DNA of 64,000 nt from Aurantimonas coralicida_A (GTDB taxonomy: Bacteria > Pseudomonadota > Alphaproteobacteria > Rhizobiales > Rhizobiaceae). Positions 1 to 8,225 of the stretch are shown piece after piece. A program made the position numbers and the translations under genes. Positions within the stretch are counted from its first letter, which is position 1, and every line of letters starts with the position of its first letter. Below the pieces are notes generated by a model, which saw only the letters and a program-made list of their open reading frames with translations, made no database searches and was not told where the DNA came from. The DNA lies in assembly GCF_036016755.1 (NCBI RefSeq), contig NZ_JAYXIH010000004.1:62001-126000 (forward strand). Direction: 5' to 3'.

Positions 1-322
1 GAAGATCGATCATCGCCTTGGCGATGCCTTTGCGGCGGTGGCGGTGATCCACATAGATGTGGTCGGCAAGACCCGAGCGCATGCCGGTCCACACATCCGG
101 TATGTCGTAGAAAAGAACGAAGCCGACCAACTCGCCATCAAGCCGCGCTCCCAGGACCTCCGCCGTCCGGTCCTGCAGCAATTGCTCCGCGTAATAGGGG
201 TCCGGGGACCCTGGCGCGCCGCGAAACAGCGACTGGTTGTAGGCCGAGATCAACGGCGCCAGATCGCGCGCGTCGCTGAGGCGCAGTCGCCTGATATCGA
301 TGTCGGGGGCCGGCGTCTCCAT
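1..322 (-). CDS. GNAT family N-acetyltransferase (3' part cut by window edge)
   Basis: The frame opens at ATG 322 and is still open at base 1, giving the first 107 residues of a GNAT acetyltransferase, an enzyme family that moves an acetyl group from acetyl-CoA to an amine. After an N-terminal strand (DIDIRRLRLSDA) come a beta-strand block (GELVGFVLFYDIPD) and the acetyl-CoA-binding motif A (DHIYVDHRHRRKGIAKAMI, residues about 86-104), whose RRKGIA matches the Q/RxxGxG/A signature. The substrate cannot be told. The C-terminal motif B lies outside the window. Family assignment is firm and the function is not. Confidence 0.85.
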   Translation of the reverse strand, partial: METPAPDIDIRRLRLSDARDLAPLISAYNQSLFRGAPGSPDPYYAEQLLQDRTAEVLGARLDGELVGFVLFYDIPDVWTGMRSGLADHIYVDHRHRRKGIAKAMIDL

Positions 323-653
323 GGACGGAAGCCTTTCACGCCTGGGGAGGCCGGCGTCAAGACCCCTTGCCGGCATCTCGTCAACTGCGATCGTTCGACG
401 GCATCGGATAGCCGTCCTCCCCGAAATTTCCGCTAGGTCGCCGCCCGCAAAACCGGTGGGGTCACCCCTATCCGATTGTTTTCATACATAAATCTCTAGT
501 TGCAATCCCAAATCAATACTACACGCAACTTAAGAGCTCCGTTAACTTAAACCGGCTACAGTTACTCCTGCAACGGCTTTGGCCGTTTTTTGCGCTTTAC
601 CACCCTTCTCATCGGTTGCTCCCGAAGAGACCGCCTTTCAAATACGAGTCGAC
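323..653. promoter_or_regulatory. Divergent intergenic region upstream of the acetyltransferase and diguanylate cyclase
   Basis: These 331 bases hold no convincing gene. Bases 470-560 are clearly richer in A+T than the rest of the window, as expected for promoters facing both ways. TTAA appears at 530-533, 542-545 and 547-550. The first two are eight bases apart, close to but not matching the CtrA pattern TTAA-N7-TTAA known from alphaproteobacteria. No clear -35/-10 pair could be assigned. Confidence 0.4.
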
Positions 654-1841
654 ATGAGCGAAGCAGACATTCTGGCCTGGTGCGTGCCTCTCGCTCTCGC
701 TGCGGTCTCGGGGGTCTTTCTCGTCCTCGGCGTCACGGTTCCCGGCGGCGTCTCATGGGGCATCGCCTACGCGCTGGTGGCTATCGGCTATGCGACGGCG
801 ATCTTTCCGGGCGGGGACTACGGCGTCGCAAAAGCGATCCTCGAAGATTCGCTATTCCTGTTCGCCATGGCGGCGATGGCGCGAGGCCTATCCCAGCGGT
901 TCCACCGCCCTCCGCACGACTTCGCCGCCTTGGCCATGATCGCGCTGACGCTTCTCATCGCCGGACTCGCTCTCGTCCTCCACGATAGCGTTCCGGCCGA
1001 GGTCGCAGCCGTGCAGACCGGATGTGCCGCCTTTGCCCTCTTCGCCGCCGCCCAAATGAGGGGAGCGCTGCAAAAGCCGATCAACCGAGCGTTGTTCGCA
1101 CTCGCCCTGCTGCTGGCGGCAAACCTGATGGCGCAGAATTTTATCTTCCTCGTCGATCCGTCCCCACACCTCACAACCGCCGATTGGCGCCAGTCGAGCT
1201 GGGCGTTTTTCTTCCAGCTCGGCGGTATCGCGTTCGGCCTTCTGTTTGCCTTCACCGCCCTCATCGCCATCGGTCTCGATGCCGTCGAGCGCTACCGTGT
1301 CTCATCGGAGACGGATCTTCTGTCAGGCCTGCTCAATCGCCGCGGCTTCGAGCTGCAACTGCGCGCCGCCACCGAGCGGCGGGGAGCCGAGGGTGCGCTC
1401 GTCTTGATCGATGTCGACCACTTCAAGGCGGTCAACGACCGCAACGGTCATGCCGCCGGCGACATGGTGATCGCGGGATTAGGGGCGCTTCTCGGCCTGT
1501 TCGCGGACCGCCTCGGTTTTGCCGGACGAATGGGCGGCGAGGAGTTCGCGATCTTCGTCGAAGGAGCCGATACGTCGGCTGGCGCGGCGAGGGCTCTCGA
1601 AATCCGTGAGGCGCTGAAGGGCGTGGCCTGGCCGCTGCCGCTGGTGGGCATTCAGATTACGGCCAGCTTCGGCGTCGCCGCCGCTCGGCCGGGCGAGAGC
1701 TTCGAGGCCGCCTACCGTCGGGCGGACGACAGGCTCTACCAGGCAAAGCAAGCCGGCCGCGACTGCGTCATCGCGGCCGAGACGGCGATTGTTGTCACCA
1801 GACCACCGGACCAAGCGGCAACAATCTCGCGGGTCGCCTGA
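654..1841 (+). CDS. Membrane-bound diguanylate cyclase (GGDEF domain)
   Basis: This 395-residue protein should make the second messenger cyclic di-GMP from two GTP at the inner membrane. Residues 1 to about 205 form six or seven hydrophobic segments, a membrane sensor region of unknown ligand. The GGDEF domain follows, opening with ETDLLSGLLNRRGF, continuing with DVDHFKAVND (metal-binding Asp) and the active-site GGEEF at residues 294-298, so it looks catalytically competent. The product-inhibition RxxD I-site normally just upstream is absent (the residues read DRLGFAGRM). A TTG 75 bases upstream is in frame, but ATG 654 gives a normal membrane N terminus and is preferred. There is no EAL domain. 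The gene stands alone, convergent with leuC. Confidence 0.9.
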   Translation: MSEADILAWCVPLALAAVSGVFLVLGVTVPGGVSWGIAYALVAIGYATAIFPGGDYGVAKAILEDSLFLFAMAAMARGLSQRFHRPPHDFAALAMIALTLLIAGLALVLHDSVPAEVAAVQTGCAAFALFAAAQMRGALQKPINRALFALALLLAANLMAQNFIFLVDPSPHLTTADWRQSSWAFFFQLGGIAFGLLFAFTALIAIGLDAVERYRVSSETDLLSGLLNRRGFELQLRAATERRGAEGALVLIDVDHFKAVNDRNGHAAGDMVIAGLGALLGLFADRLGFAGRMGGEEFAIFVEGADTSAGAARALEIREALKGVAWPLPLVGIQITASFGVAAARPGESFEAAYRRADDRLYQAKQAGRDCVIAAETAIVVTRPPDQAATISRVA

Positions 1842-1868
1842 CCCCATTCGCCCAGCGCCGGCCGATAT

Positions 1869-3287
<1,419 letters not shown>

Positions 3288-3382
3288 GGGTCGGTCCTTG
3301 TCCGGCAGCCTCTCGGGCCACGGTCGGTCGAATGGGCGAAAGGATGGATCGGTTCGCGCCATCGCGGCGCTCGTCGGTCGCT

Positions 3383-3511
3383 TTACCGGCCGTCGGCGGC
3401 GATCAGCCGGTAGAAGAAACGGCCGGGCAGGCGCGCATGATCGGAGAGCTTGGCGAAGCCCTCGCTGGTCGGCAGGTGCGCCCGCGCTTTCCGGTTCCGG
3501 ACTCTTGTCAT
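3383..3511 (-). CDS. Small hypothetical basic protein upstream of leuC (42 aa)
   Basis: An ATG-to-TAA frame of 42 residues ends 95 bases before leuC on the same strand. It starts very basic (MTRVRNRKARAH) and ends GRFFYRLIAADGR. Codon third positions are mostly G or C like the neighbours, and the composition looks protein-like, which is why it is listed. There is no good Shine-Dalgarno sequence before the ATG. It is not a leucine attenuator peptide, since it has only three leucines and no run of them. The family is not recognised. It may be a real small protein or chance. Confidence 0.4.
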   Translation of the reverse strand: MTRVRNRKARAHLPTSEGFAKLSDHARLPGRFFYRLIAADGR

Positions 3512-3584
3512 GGCCACAAAGTAGCAATTGGATGCGGCCGGGACAATCGGGACGTTCGTCCGCGACGCTCCAGCAACGGCTCGG

Positions 3585-4430
3585 CTATTCCGGTACCACC
3601 AGATCCTCGATGAAGCGCGGCGTGTGCCGCGCCTCGAAATCGGCCTCGCGCACCAGCCCGTCGAAATGCCGGGTCAGCTCCATGACCTGCCGGCGCTCGC
3701 GAAAGGCGAGATAGAAGCGGCCGACATAAACCGCCGCCTGCAGCGGGCCGAAGATCGTCACCGGCGCGGAGAAGACCTTCTTGCGGTCGAAGAGATACAG
3801 CCGGAGCGAGGGATACAGTTCTTCGGTCAGCCGGGCCAGCCGCTCGAGCTGCGCCCGTCGCTCGGCTGACGGCAGGCCGCGCCAATAGCCCTCGCCGGCC
3901 GCGAAACTCTCCAGCGCATCGATCGGCATGGCGATCTCGTAATCGGTATCCGGCGCTCGGAGATAGGCAAGCCGGTCGCGCATGTCGGCGATCGCCTGGT
4001 CGGACGTGCGGCCGAGGAAATCGCCATATTCGAAACGCAGCACCGATTCCGACTTCAGCATATCCGGCAAGGTCGCCGGAACGTGCCGGATCTTGTAGCC
4101 GCGCGCCTCCTCGTGCCAGCGATAGATCGACTTGTCGGAGGGCGCCCGCGCCGCTTCCTCGATACGCATCGCCACCTGCAGGACATCGGCGCTGCGCTCG
4201 CGCCGGTCGGTGAGCCCCAGCAGCCAGTCGCAGGACACCCCGAGCGCGGTCGCGCATTCCGCCGCGAATTGCGCGTTGGGCAGCCGGCCCTCGTCGGACG
4301 ACAGAATCAGCGAGACGGTCGAGCGATCTGCCCCGGTGGCACGTGCCAACGCACTCTTCGACATCGCCGCCGAGGTCATGGCAGAGCCCAGGCGTTCGCG
4401 GAAAAGGCGGGATCTTTGTCGTTTATCCAT
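3585..4430 (-). CDS. XRE-type helix-turn-helix transcriptional regulator
   Basis: A 281-residue DNA-binding protein. Residues about 24-70 form an HTH_3/XRE domain (SKSALARATGADRSTVSLIL as the helix-turn-helix, then the family ending ALGVSCDWLLGLTD). The remaining 200 residues are soluble and mixed in composition, far longer than a minimal Cro-like repressor, and presumably sense a ligand or dimerise. No enzyme motif was seen in them. ATG 4430 lies in an A+T-rich upstream region with inverted repeats (see 4452-4497), fitting autoregulation. The target is unknown. The nearest divergent gene is the DUF2061 membrane protein. Confidence 0.85.
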   Translation of the reverse strand: MDKRQRSRLFRERLGSAMTSAAMSKSALARATGADRSTVSLILSSDEGRLPNAQFAAECATALGVSCDWLLGLTDRRERSADVLQVAMRIEEAARAPSDKSIYRWHEEARGYKIRHVPATLPDMLKSESVLRFEYGDFLGRTSDQAIADMRDRLAYLRAPDTDYEIAMPIDALESFAAGEGYWRGLPSAERRAQLERLARLTEELYPSLRLYLFDRKKVFSAPVTIFGPLQAAVYVGRFYLAFRERRQVMELTRHFDGLVREADFEARHTPRFIEDLVVPE

Positions 4431-4451
4431 GATTGTTGATAATTGTCATAG

Positions 4452-4497
4452 TTCACGAAGAAAATCTACATTTGTGAATCAAACCATGAGAATTCAC
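4452..4497. promoter_or_regulatory. Candidate operator repeats upstream of the XRE regulator
   Basis: The A+T-rich stretch just upstream of the XRE gene carries TTCAC at 4452-4456, GTGAAT at 4474-4479 and ATTCAC at 4492-4497. The last two form a perfect 6-base inverted repeat, and the first two a 5-base one, with a roughly constant 18-20 base period (about two helical turns). This is a plausible binding array for the adjacent regulator. The link is inferred only from position and symmetry. Confidence 0.35.
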
Positions 4498-4675
4498 AGA
4501 ATTCCCGTGAGTGGCTGAAAAGCCTATGGTCGTCACATTCCCTCCCAGGGCGCCGACTTTCCACCTGCCTCCCAAGCTGGCGTCGGCGCCCCTGGACTTC
4601 GACAAACAATCGAATCTGCCCATCGGTGCGACGCATCGCGACGGACGGATTCGCCTCGGCCAATGGAGATTTTCG

Positions 4676-4918
4676 ATGGAAACCCGCGTACGGAGCCTGG
4701 TGAAAGCCGCGTCCTGGCAGCTTCTCGGCCTCGTGACCATGTCGATTCTGGGGTTTCTGTTTACCGGCTCGCTCACTTCGGGCAGCGCTCTGGCCGCCGC
4801 ATCGGGCCTGCTCGGCTTCTTCACCTATCTGGCGCACGAGCGGGTGTGGGCCGGTGTTCGATGGGGTTGGGTCTCGGCGACCGGCACGATCCGCGAGGCG
4901 GCGACCCTCGATCGTTAA
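4676..4918 (+). CDS. DUF2061 domain small membrane protein
   Basis: An 80-residue inner-membrane protein of the DUF2061 family, recognisable from the opening METRVRSLVKAASWQLLG, then a first membrane helix (residues 16-32), a turn and a second helix (about 37-52) ending in the conserved YLAHERVWAGVRWG. The biochemical role of the family is unknown. ATG 4676 is preferred over an in-frame upstream start at 4511, because the extra 55 residues are low-quality sequence and homologues begin near METR. It stands alone between the divergent XRE gene and the convergent rplS. Confidence 0.85.
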   Translation: METRVRSLVKAASWQLLGLVTMSILGFLFTGSLTSGSALAAASGLLGFFTYLAHERVWAGVRWGWVSATGTIREAATLDR

Positions 4919-4999
4919 ATGCGCGGCGAGGGCGCTCCGGGTCGATGCTGGAAACTCCGTCCGCCGGGGCTCCGAGGAATTTCATTCCCCAAACACAAG

Positions 5000-5025
5000 A
5001 AAGCGGCCCCAGAGGGACCGCTTTT
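5000..5025 (-). terminator. Intrinsic terminator of the rplS transcript
   Basis: Read on the minus strand, a G+C-rich stem (GCGGTCCC / GGGGCCGC with one mismatch and a three-base loop) is followed by TTTCTTG, 28 bases after the rplS stop codon. It is flanked by A and T runs on both sides, so it may also stop plus-strand transcripts from the DUF2061 gene. Confidence 0.75.
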
Positions 5026-5053
5026 CCAAATTCTGTCCGACCGAGAGGTCGGC

Positions 5054-5512
5054 TTATTCGGCGGCGTCCTTGGCCGCCTGCTTCTCGGCCTTCGCCTTGT
5101 CGCGCTCGGCGACGGCGATCTGACGGGCGTCGTCGTTCAGCTTGCGGGCGCGCACATTGGTCGCCTCGACGATACGGGCCGACTTGCCGCGGCGATCGCG
5201 CAGATAATAGAGCTTGGCCCGCCGTACCTTACCGCGCCGCACGATCTCGACCGAATCGAGCTGCGGCGAATAGAGCGGGAAGACGCGCTCGACGCCTTCG
5301 CCATAGGAAATCTTGCGGACCGTGAAGTTTTCCTGGATGCCCGCGCCCGACCGCGCGATGCAGACGCCTTCATAGGCCTGGACACGCGTGCGCGTGCCCT
5401 CGGTGACCTTGACGTTGACGCGCAGCGTGTCGCCGGCGGAAAATTCCGGAAGGGTACGGATCGCGTTGATACGCTCGGCCTCGGCGGCATCGAGTTCGGA
5501 GATAATGTTCAT
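5054..5512 (-). CDS. rplS: 50S ribosomal protein L19
   Basis: L19 sits at the interface of the 30S and 50S subunits. The 152-residue product shows the family core: PEFSAGDTLRVNVKVTEG, RVQAYEGVCIARSGAGI, FTVRKISYGEGVERVFPLYSP and VRRGKVRRAKLYYLRDRRGKSARI. Bacterial L19 is usually about 115 residues. The extra 35 at the C terminus (from about residue 118) are Ala/Lys-rich (AKAEKQAAKDAAE) and probably disordered, as in other Alphaproteobacteria. It is the last gene of the rpsP-rimM-trmD-rplS block and has its own terminator. A 229-base gap to trmD may hold an additional promoter, but none was identified. Confidence 0.98.
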   Translation of the reverse strand: MNIISELDAAEAERINAIRTLPEFSAGDTLRVNVKVTEGTRTRVQAYEGVCIARSGAGIQENFTVRKISYGEGVERVFPLYSPQLDSVEIVRRGKVRRAKLYYLRDRRGKSARIVEATNVRARKLNDDARQIAVAERDKAKAEKQAAKDAAE

Positions 5513-5741
5513 GGCATAGCCTCAATTCGTTTCATGCCGGAAAAGTTAGTCTCAGCCGACATGGCCGCGGGTACGGTCAAGTTATTCTGAGGAAATCGGT
5601 GTCGCCCATACACCGCTTTGCCGCCTTTGTCACTATCCCGCGTCGACATCCGACACTAGTTTTGCAAGGACCAAGGCGCCAGCGGCAGTCGCGGCGGTTC
5701 GATATATGCCCGAACGGTGCGGCAGAGTCGATCAAGCAACG

Positions 5742-6425
5742 TCAGTCGTCGAGCAAATCCGGTCGTCGCGCGCGGGTGATCCGTTCCGCTTCAGCCTCCC
5801 GCCAGCGTTCGACCGCCCCGTGGTCGCCCGACGTCAGGAGATCGGGGATCGTGCGCCCCTCCCATTCCGCCGGCCGGGTATAATGGGGATGTTCGAGGAG
5901 ACCCGTTTCGAAGCTTTCCGTCTCGCCCGATTGGGCATTGCCCATGACGCCTGGCAACAGCCGGACCACGGCGTCGAGCAGCACCATCGCCGCCACCTCG
6001 CCGCCCGACAGGACATAGTCACCGATCGAGACCTCCTCGAGGTCACGCGCCGCGATCACCCGTTCGTCGACCCCCTCGAAGCGCCCACAGACGATCACGG
6101 CGCCATCGCCGGCGGCGAGTTCGCGCACCCGCGCCTGGGTCAGCGGCTTGCCCCGCGGGCTCATCAAGAGCCGCGGGCGTGTGTCGCCCGCAGGCGAGGC
6201 CGAATCGATCGCGTTGGCCAGCACATCGGCGCGCATCACCATGCCGGCGCCGCCACCGGACGGCGTGTCATCGACCATACGATGACGGCCGACGCCGAAG
6301 TCGCGAATCTGCACCGTCTCCAGCGCAAAATCGCCGCGAGCGAGCGCCTTGCCGGCCAGCGAGACGCCGAGCGGTCCGGGAAACATCTCCGGATAGAGCG
6401 TGAGGACGGAGGCGCGGAAGCTCAT
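5742..6425 (-). CDS. trmD: tRNA (guanine-N1)-methyltransferase TrmD
   Basis: TrmD methylates N1 of G37 beside the anticodon, using S-adenosylmethionine, to prevent frameshifting. The 227-residue protein has the trefoil-knot SPOUT signatures: DDTPSGGGAGMV (52-63), CGRFEGVDERV (113-123) and IGDYVLSGGE (134-143), followed by the conserved LLPGVMGN and EHPHYTRP blocks. It lies between rimM and rplS on the minus strand as usual, with a small monooxygenase-like gene inserted seven bases upstream. Length and motifs are normal. Confidence 0.98.
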   Translation of the reverse strand: MSFRASVLTLYPEMFPGPLGVSLAGKALARGDFALETVQIRDFGVGRHRMVDDTPSGGGAGMVMRADVLANAIDSASPAGDTRPRLLMSPRGKPLTQARVRELAAGDGAVIVCGRFEGVDERVIAARDLEEVSIGDYVLSGGEVAAMVLLDAVVRLLPGVMGNAQSGETESFETGLLEHPHYTRPAEWEGRTIPDLLTSGDHGAVERWREAEAERITRARRPDLLDD

Positions 6426-6432
6426 GATCGGA

Positions 6433-6735
6433 TCAGGCGAGCGGCTCGCTCTTGGCGACCTCGATGATCTTCAGATCGCGCCCGAGCACCTCGACCTCGC
6501 TCAGCGCCGCCCGCCAGGCCGCGATGTGGTCGGACTGGGCGTGGCGCGTCAGATCGGCCCGGCTTTCCCACTCCTCGTAAATCCGCACCAGACCCGGCTC
6601 GGTCAGATCCTCCGCGAAGGAATAGACGAGACAGCCGGGCTCGGCGCGGGTCGCGGCGATGGTGGCGTTCGCCTTGCCACGCAAGCGCTCCAGATCGGCG
6701 GCATGAAGACGCTGGGTTCCGGCGACGATAATCAT
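6433..6735 (-). CDS. Antibiotic biosynthesis monooxygenase-domain protein
   Basis: A 100-residue protein of the ABM (dimeric ferredoxin-like) superfamily, which includes quinol monooxygenases such as YgiN. Visible features are the opening strand MIIVAGTQRLH, ATIAATRAEPGCLVYSFAEDL, VRIYEEWESRADLTRHAQSDH (in pieces: IYEEWES and HAQSDHI) and a closing helix-strand. Members act on quinols or aromatic substrates, or have no known substrate, so the reaction here is open. It sits seven bases before trmD on the same strand and is probably co-transcribed. Confidence 0.85.
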   Translation of the reverse strand: MIIVAGTQRLHAADLERLRGKANATIAATRAEPGCLVYSFAEDLTEPGLVRIYEEWESRADLTRHAQSDHIAAWRAALSEVEVLGRDLKIIEVAKSEPLA

Positions 6736-6852
6736 GAGGCGCTCCTTTCGGTGGCAGCGGGATCAGAGATCCGCGCCGCGGGCAAGACAAGGGATCGGTT
6801 ACGCGCCACAAGGCGCGGAGTAAACCGACGGGGACGACGCCGGAGCCGGACG

Positions 6853-7431
6853 TCAGTCGTCGTCCGCCGGTAGCTCTGGCGCACCGTCTGGCTCATCTGT
6901 CTCGGCCTCGGCAAGCCCGGCGGCGAAGGGTTCGACGATCATCACGCCGCGATCCGCGTCGATCTGCGGAACCGCCGCATCTGAAAACGGGATCATCACG
7001 GTCTGGCCTTCCGGCGGCTTGATCTCGACGATGTCGCCGGCGCCGAAATCGTGGAACGCCACGACCGTGCCGACGGCGACGCCCGCCACCGTCTCCACGG
7101 CGAGGCCGACGAGGTCGCCCAGATAGAACTCGTCCGACTCCTCCGGCTCCGGCAAAGCGGATCGATCGATGAAGAGTTCACGGCCGTTCAGCCGCTCGGC
7201 GTGGTTACGATCCTCCACCTCGGCAAAGCGGACGACGACGACGTTCTTCTGAAGGCGGGCACTCTTCACAGTGTAGCGGTTGCCAGCAGTGTCGAAGAGC
7301 GGCCCATAGGCGCCGAGCTCGACGGGGCTCTCGGTAAACGAGCGGACGCGGCATTCGCCCTTCAGTCCGTGCGCGCCGCCGACGACGCCGAGCAGGACGG
7401 GATTTTCCGGTTTGGTTTGGTTTTGCGGCAC
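6853..7431 (-). CDS. rimM: Ribosome maturation factor RimM
   Basis: RimM binds S19 and assists assembly of the 30S head. The 192-residue product has the N-terminal beta-barrel (VLLGVVGGAHGLKGECRVRSFT), the DRNHAERLNGRELFIDRSALP block, and the C-terminal PRC-barrel (EFYLGDLVGLAVET, IPFSDAAVPQIDADRGVMIV). The tail from about residue 170 is acidic and Asp/Glu-rich. No ATG is suitably placed. GTG 7431 gives the normal N terminus, and the frame upstream of it is not RimM-like. It is separated from rpsP by 242 bases containing a strong hairpin. Confidence 0.96.
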   Translation of the reverse strand: MPQNQTKPENPVLLGVVGGAHGLKGECRVRSFTESPVELGAYGPLFDTAGNRYTVKSARLQKNVVVVRFAEVEDRNHAERLNGRELFIDRSALPEPEESDEFYLGDLVGLAVETVAGVAVGTVVAFHDFGAGDIVEIKPPEGQTVMIPFSDAAVPQIDADRGVMIVEPFAAGLAEAETDEPDGAPELPADDD

Positions 7432-7612
7432 GACGTTGCAATCCAGCGAGCGGAGAAAAGCGGCTTGTTGGCGCCTCACAGGGAGGGTCTTACGCCAACG
7501 GATACGGCGATGACACCCTTGCGGCCCCCCAGCAACGACCTCTTGAGGCCATCGGACAGGGCGGAGGCGCCTGGACAAGGTCAATAGCTCGATGAGAGCC
7601 GCGCCCCATCAC

Positions 7613-7640
7613 ACGAACGGCGCCAAATGGCGCCGTTCGT
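7613..7640. repeat. Perfect 12-bp inverted repeat between rpsP and rimM
   Basis: ACGAACGGCGCC (7613-7624) is followed by four bases and the exact reverse complement (7629-7640). It lies 33 bases after the rpsP stop on the transcribed minus strand. There is no U-run after it, so it is more likely an mRNA-stabilising, attenuating or processing hairpin than a classical terminator. Confidence 0.7.
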
Positions 7641-7673
7641 CACTCTCGTTATCGCGGATGCGAACTGAGCGCC

Positions 7674-8129
7674 TTATTCGGCCGACGCGGTCTCGGTGTC
7701 TTCAGCCGGAGCGTCCTCAGCCGCAGCCTCTTCGGCCGGCGCGTTCTTGGCCGCCTCAGCGTCCGCGGCGGCCTGCTCGGCCGCTGCCTTGGCGTCCTCC
7801 TCGCGCTGCGCACGCTCGGCTACGCGCTCCTGCGCCTTCTTGCCCGGCTTGCCCTTCACCGGATTGGCGCGGGCGGGACGGCTGAGAATGCCGGCCTTGT
7901 CGAGGAAGCGCATCACGCGGTCGGTCGGCTGGGCGCCCTCGCTCAGCCAGTGCTTGATGCGCTCTTCGTTCAGGATGACACGCTCGACGTCCTTCGGCAG
8001 CATCGGGTTCCACGAGCCAATCTGTTCCACGAAACGGCCGTCACGCGGGCTCCGGGCGTCAGCGACGACGACATGGTAATAAGGCCGCTTCTTCGAACCG
8101 GCACGGGCAAGACGCATTTTCAGGGGCAT
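7674..8129 (-). CDS. rpsP: 30S ribosomal protein S16
   Basis: S16 is a 30S assembly protein. The 151-residue product opens with the classic MPLKMRLARAGSKKRPYYH, then ADARSPRDGRFVEQIGSWNP and the WLSEGAQPTDRVMRFLDKAGI block, which completes the roughly 80-residue core. About 65 further residues form a Lys- then Ala/Glu-rich tail that looks disordered, as in many Rhizobiales. It lies 96 bases downstream of ffh on the minus strand, the usual ffh-rpsP-rimM-trmD-rplS order. Confidence 0.98.
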   Translation of the reverse strand: MPLKMRLARAGSKKRPYYHVVVADARSPRDGRFVEQIGSWNPMLPKDVERVILNEERIKHWLSEGAQPTDRVMRFLDKAGILSRPARANPVKGKPGKKAQERVAERAQREEDAKAAAEQAAADAEAAKNAPAEEAAAEDAPAEDTETASAE

Positions 8130-8225
8130 CGGGGATCTTCCTTCTGTTGGTATCGGCCCGCTATCGGGTGCCGGATTTCGCTATTCGTGGTGTTCGCATG
8201 GTCACGGCCTTGCGGCCCTGACCGG

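Noticed and set aside
530..550. A CtrA-binding site upstream of the diguanylate cyclase
   Set aside because: The TTAA copies are eight or one bases apart rather than the seven that the consensus needs.
3383..3511. A leucine attenuator leader peptide before leuC
   Set aside because: Only three leucines, not consecutive, and no paired attenuator hairpins were seen.
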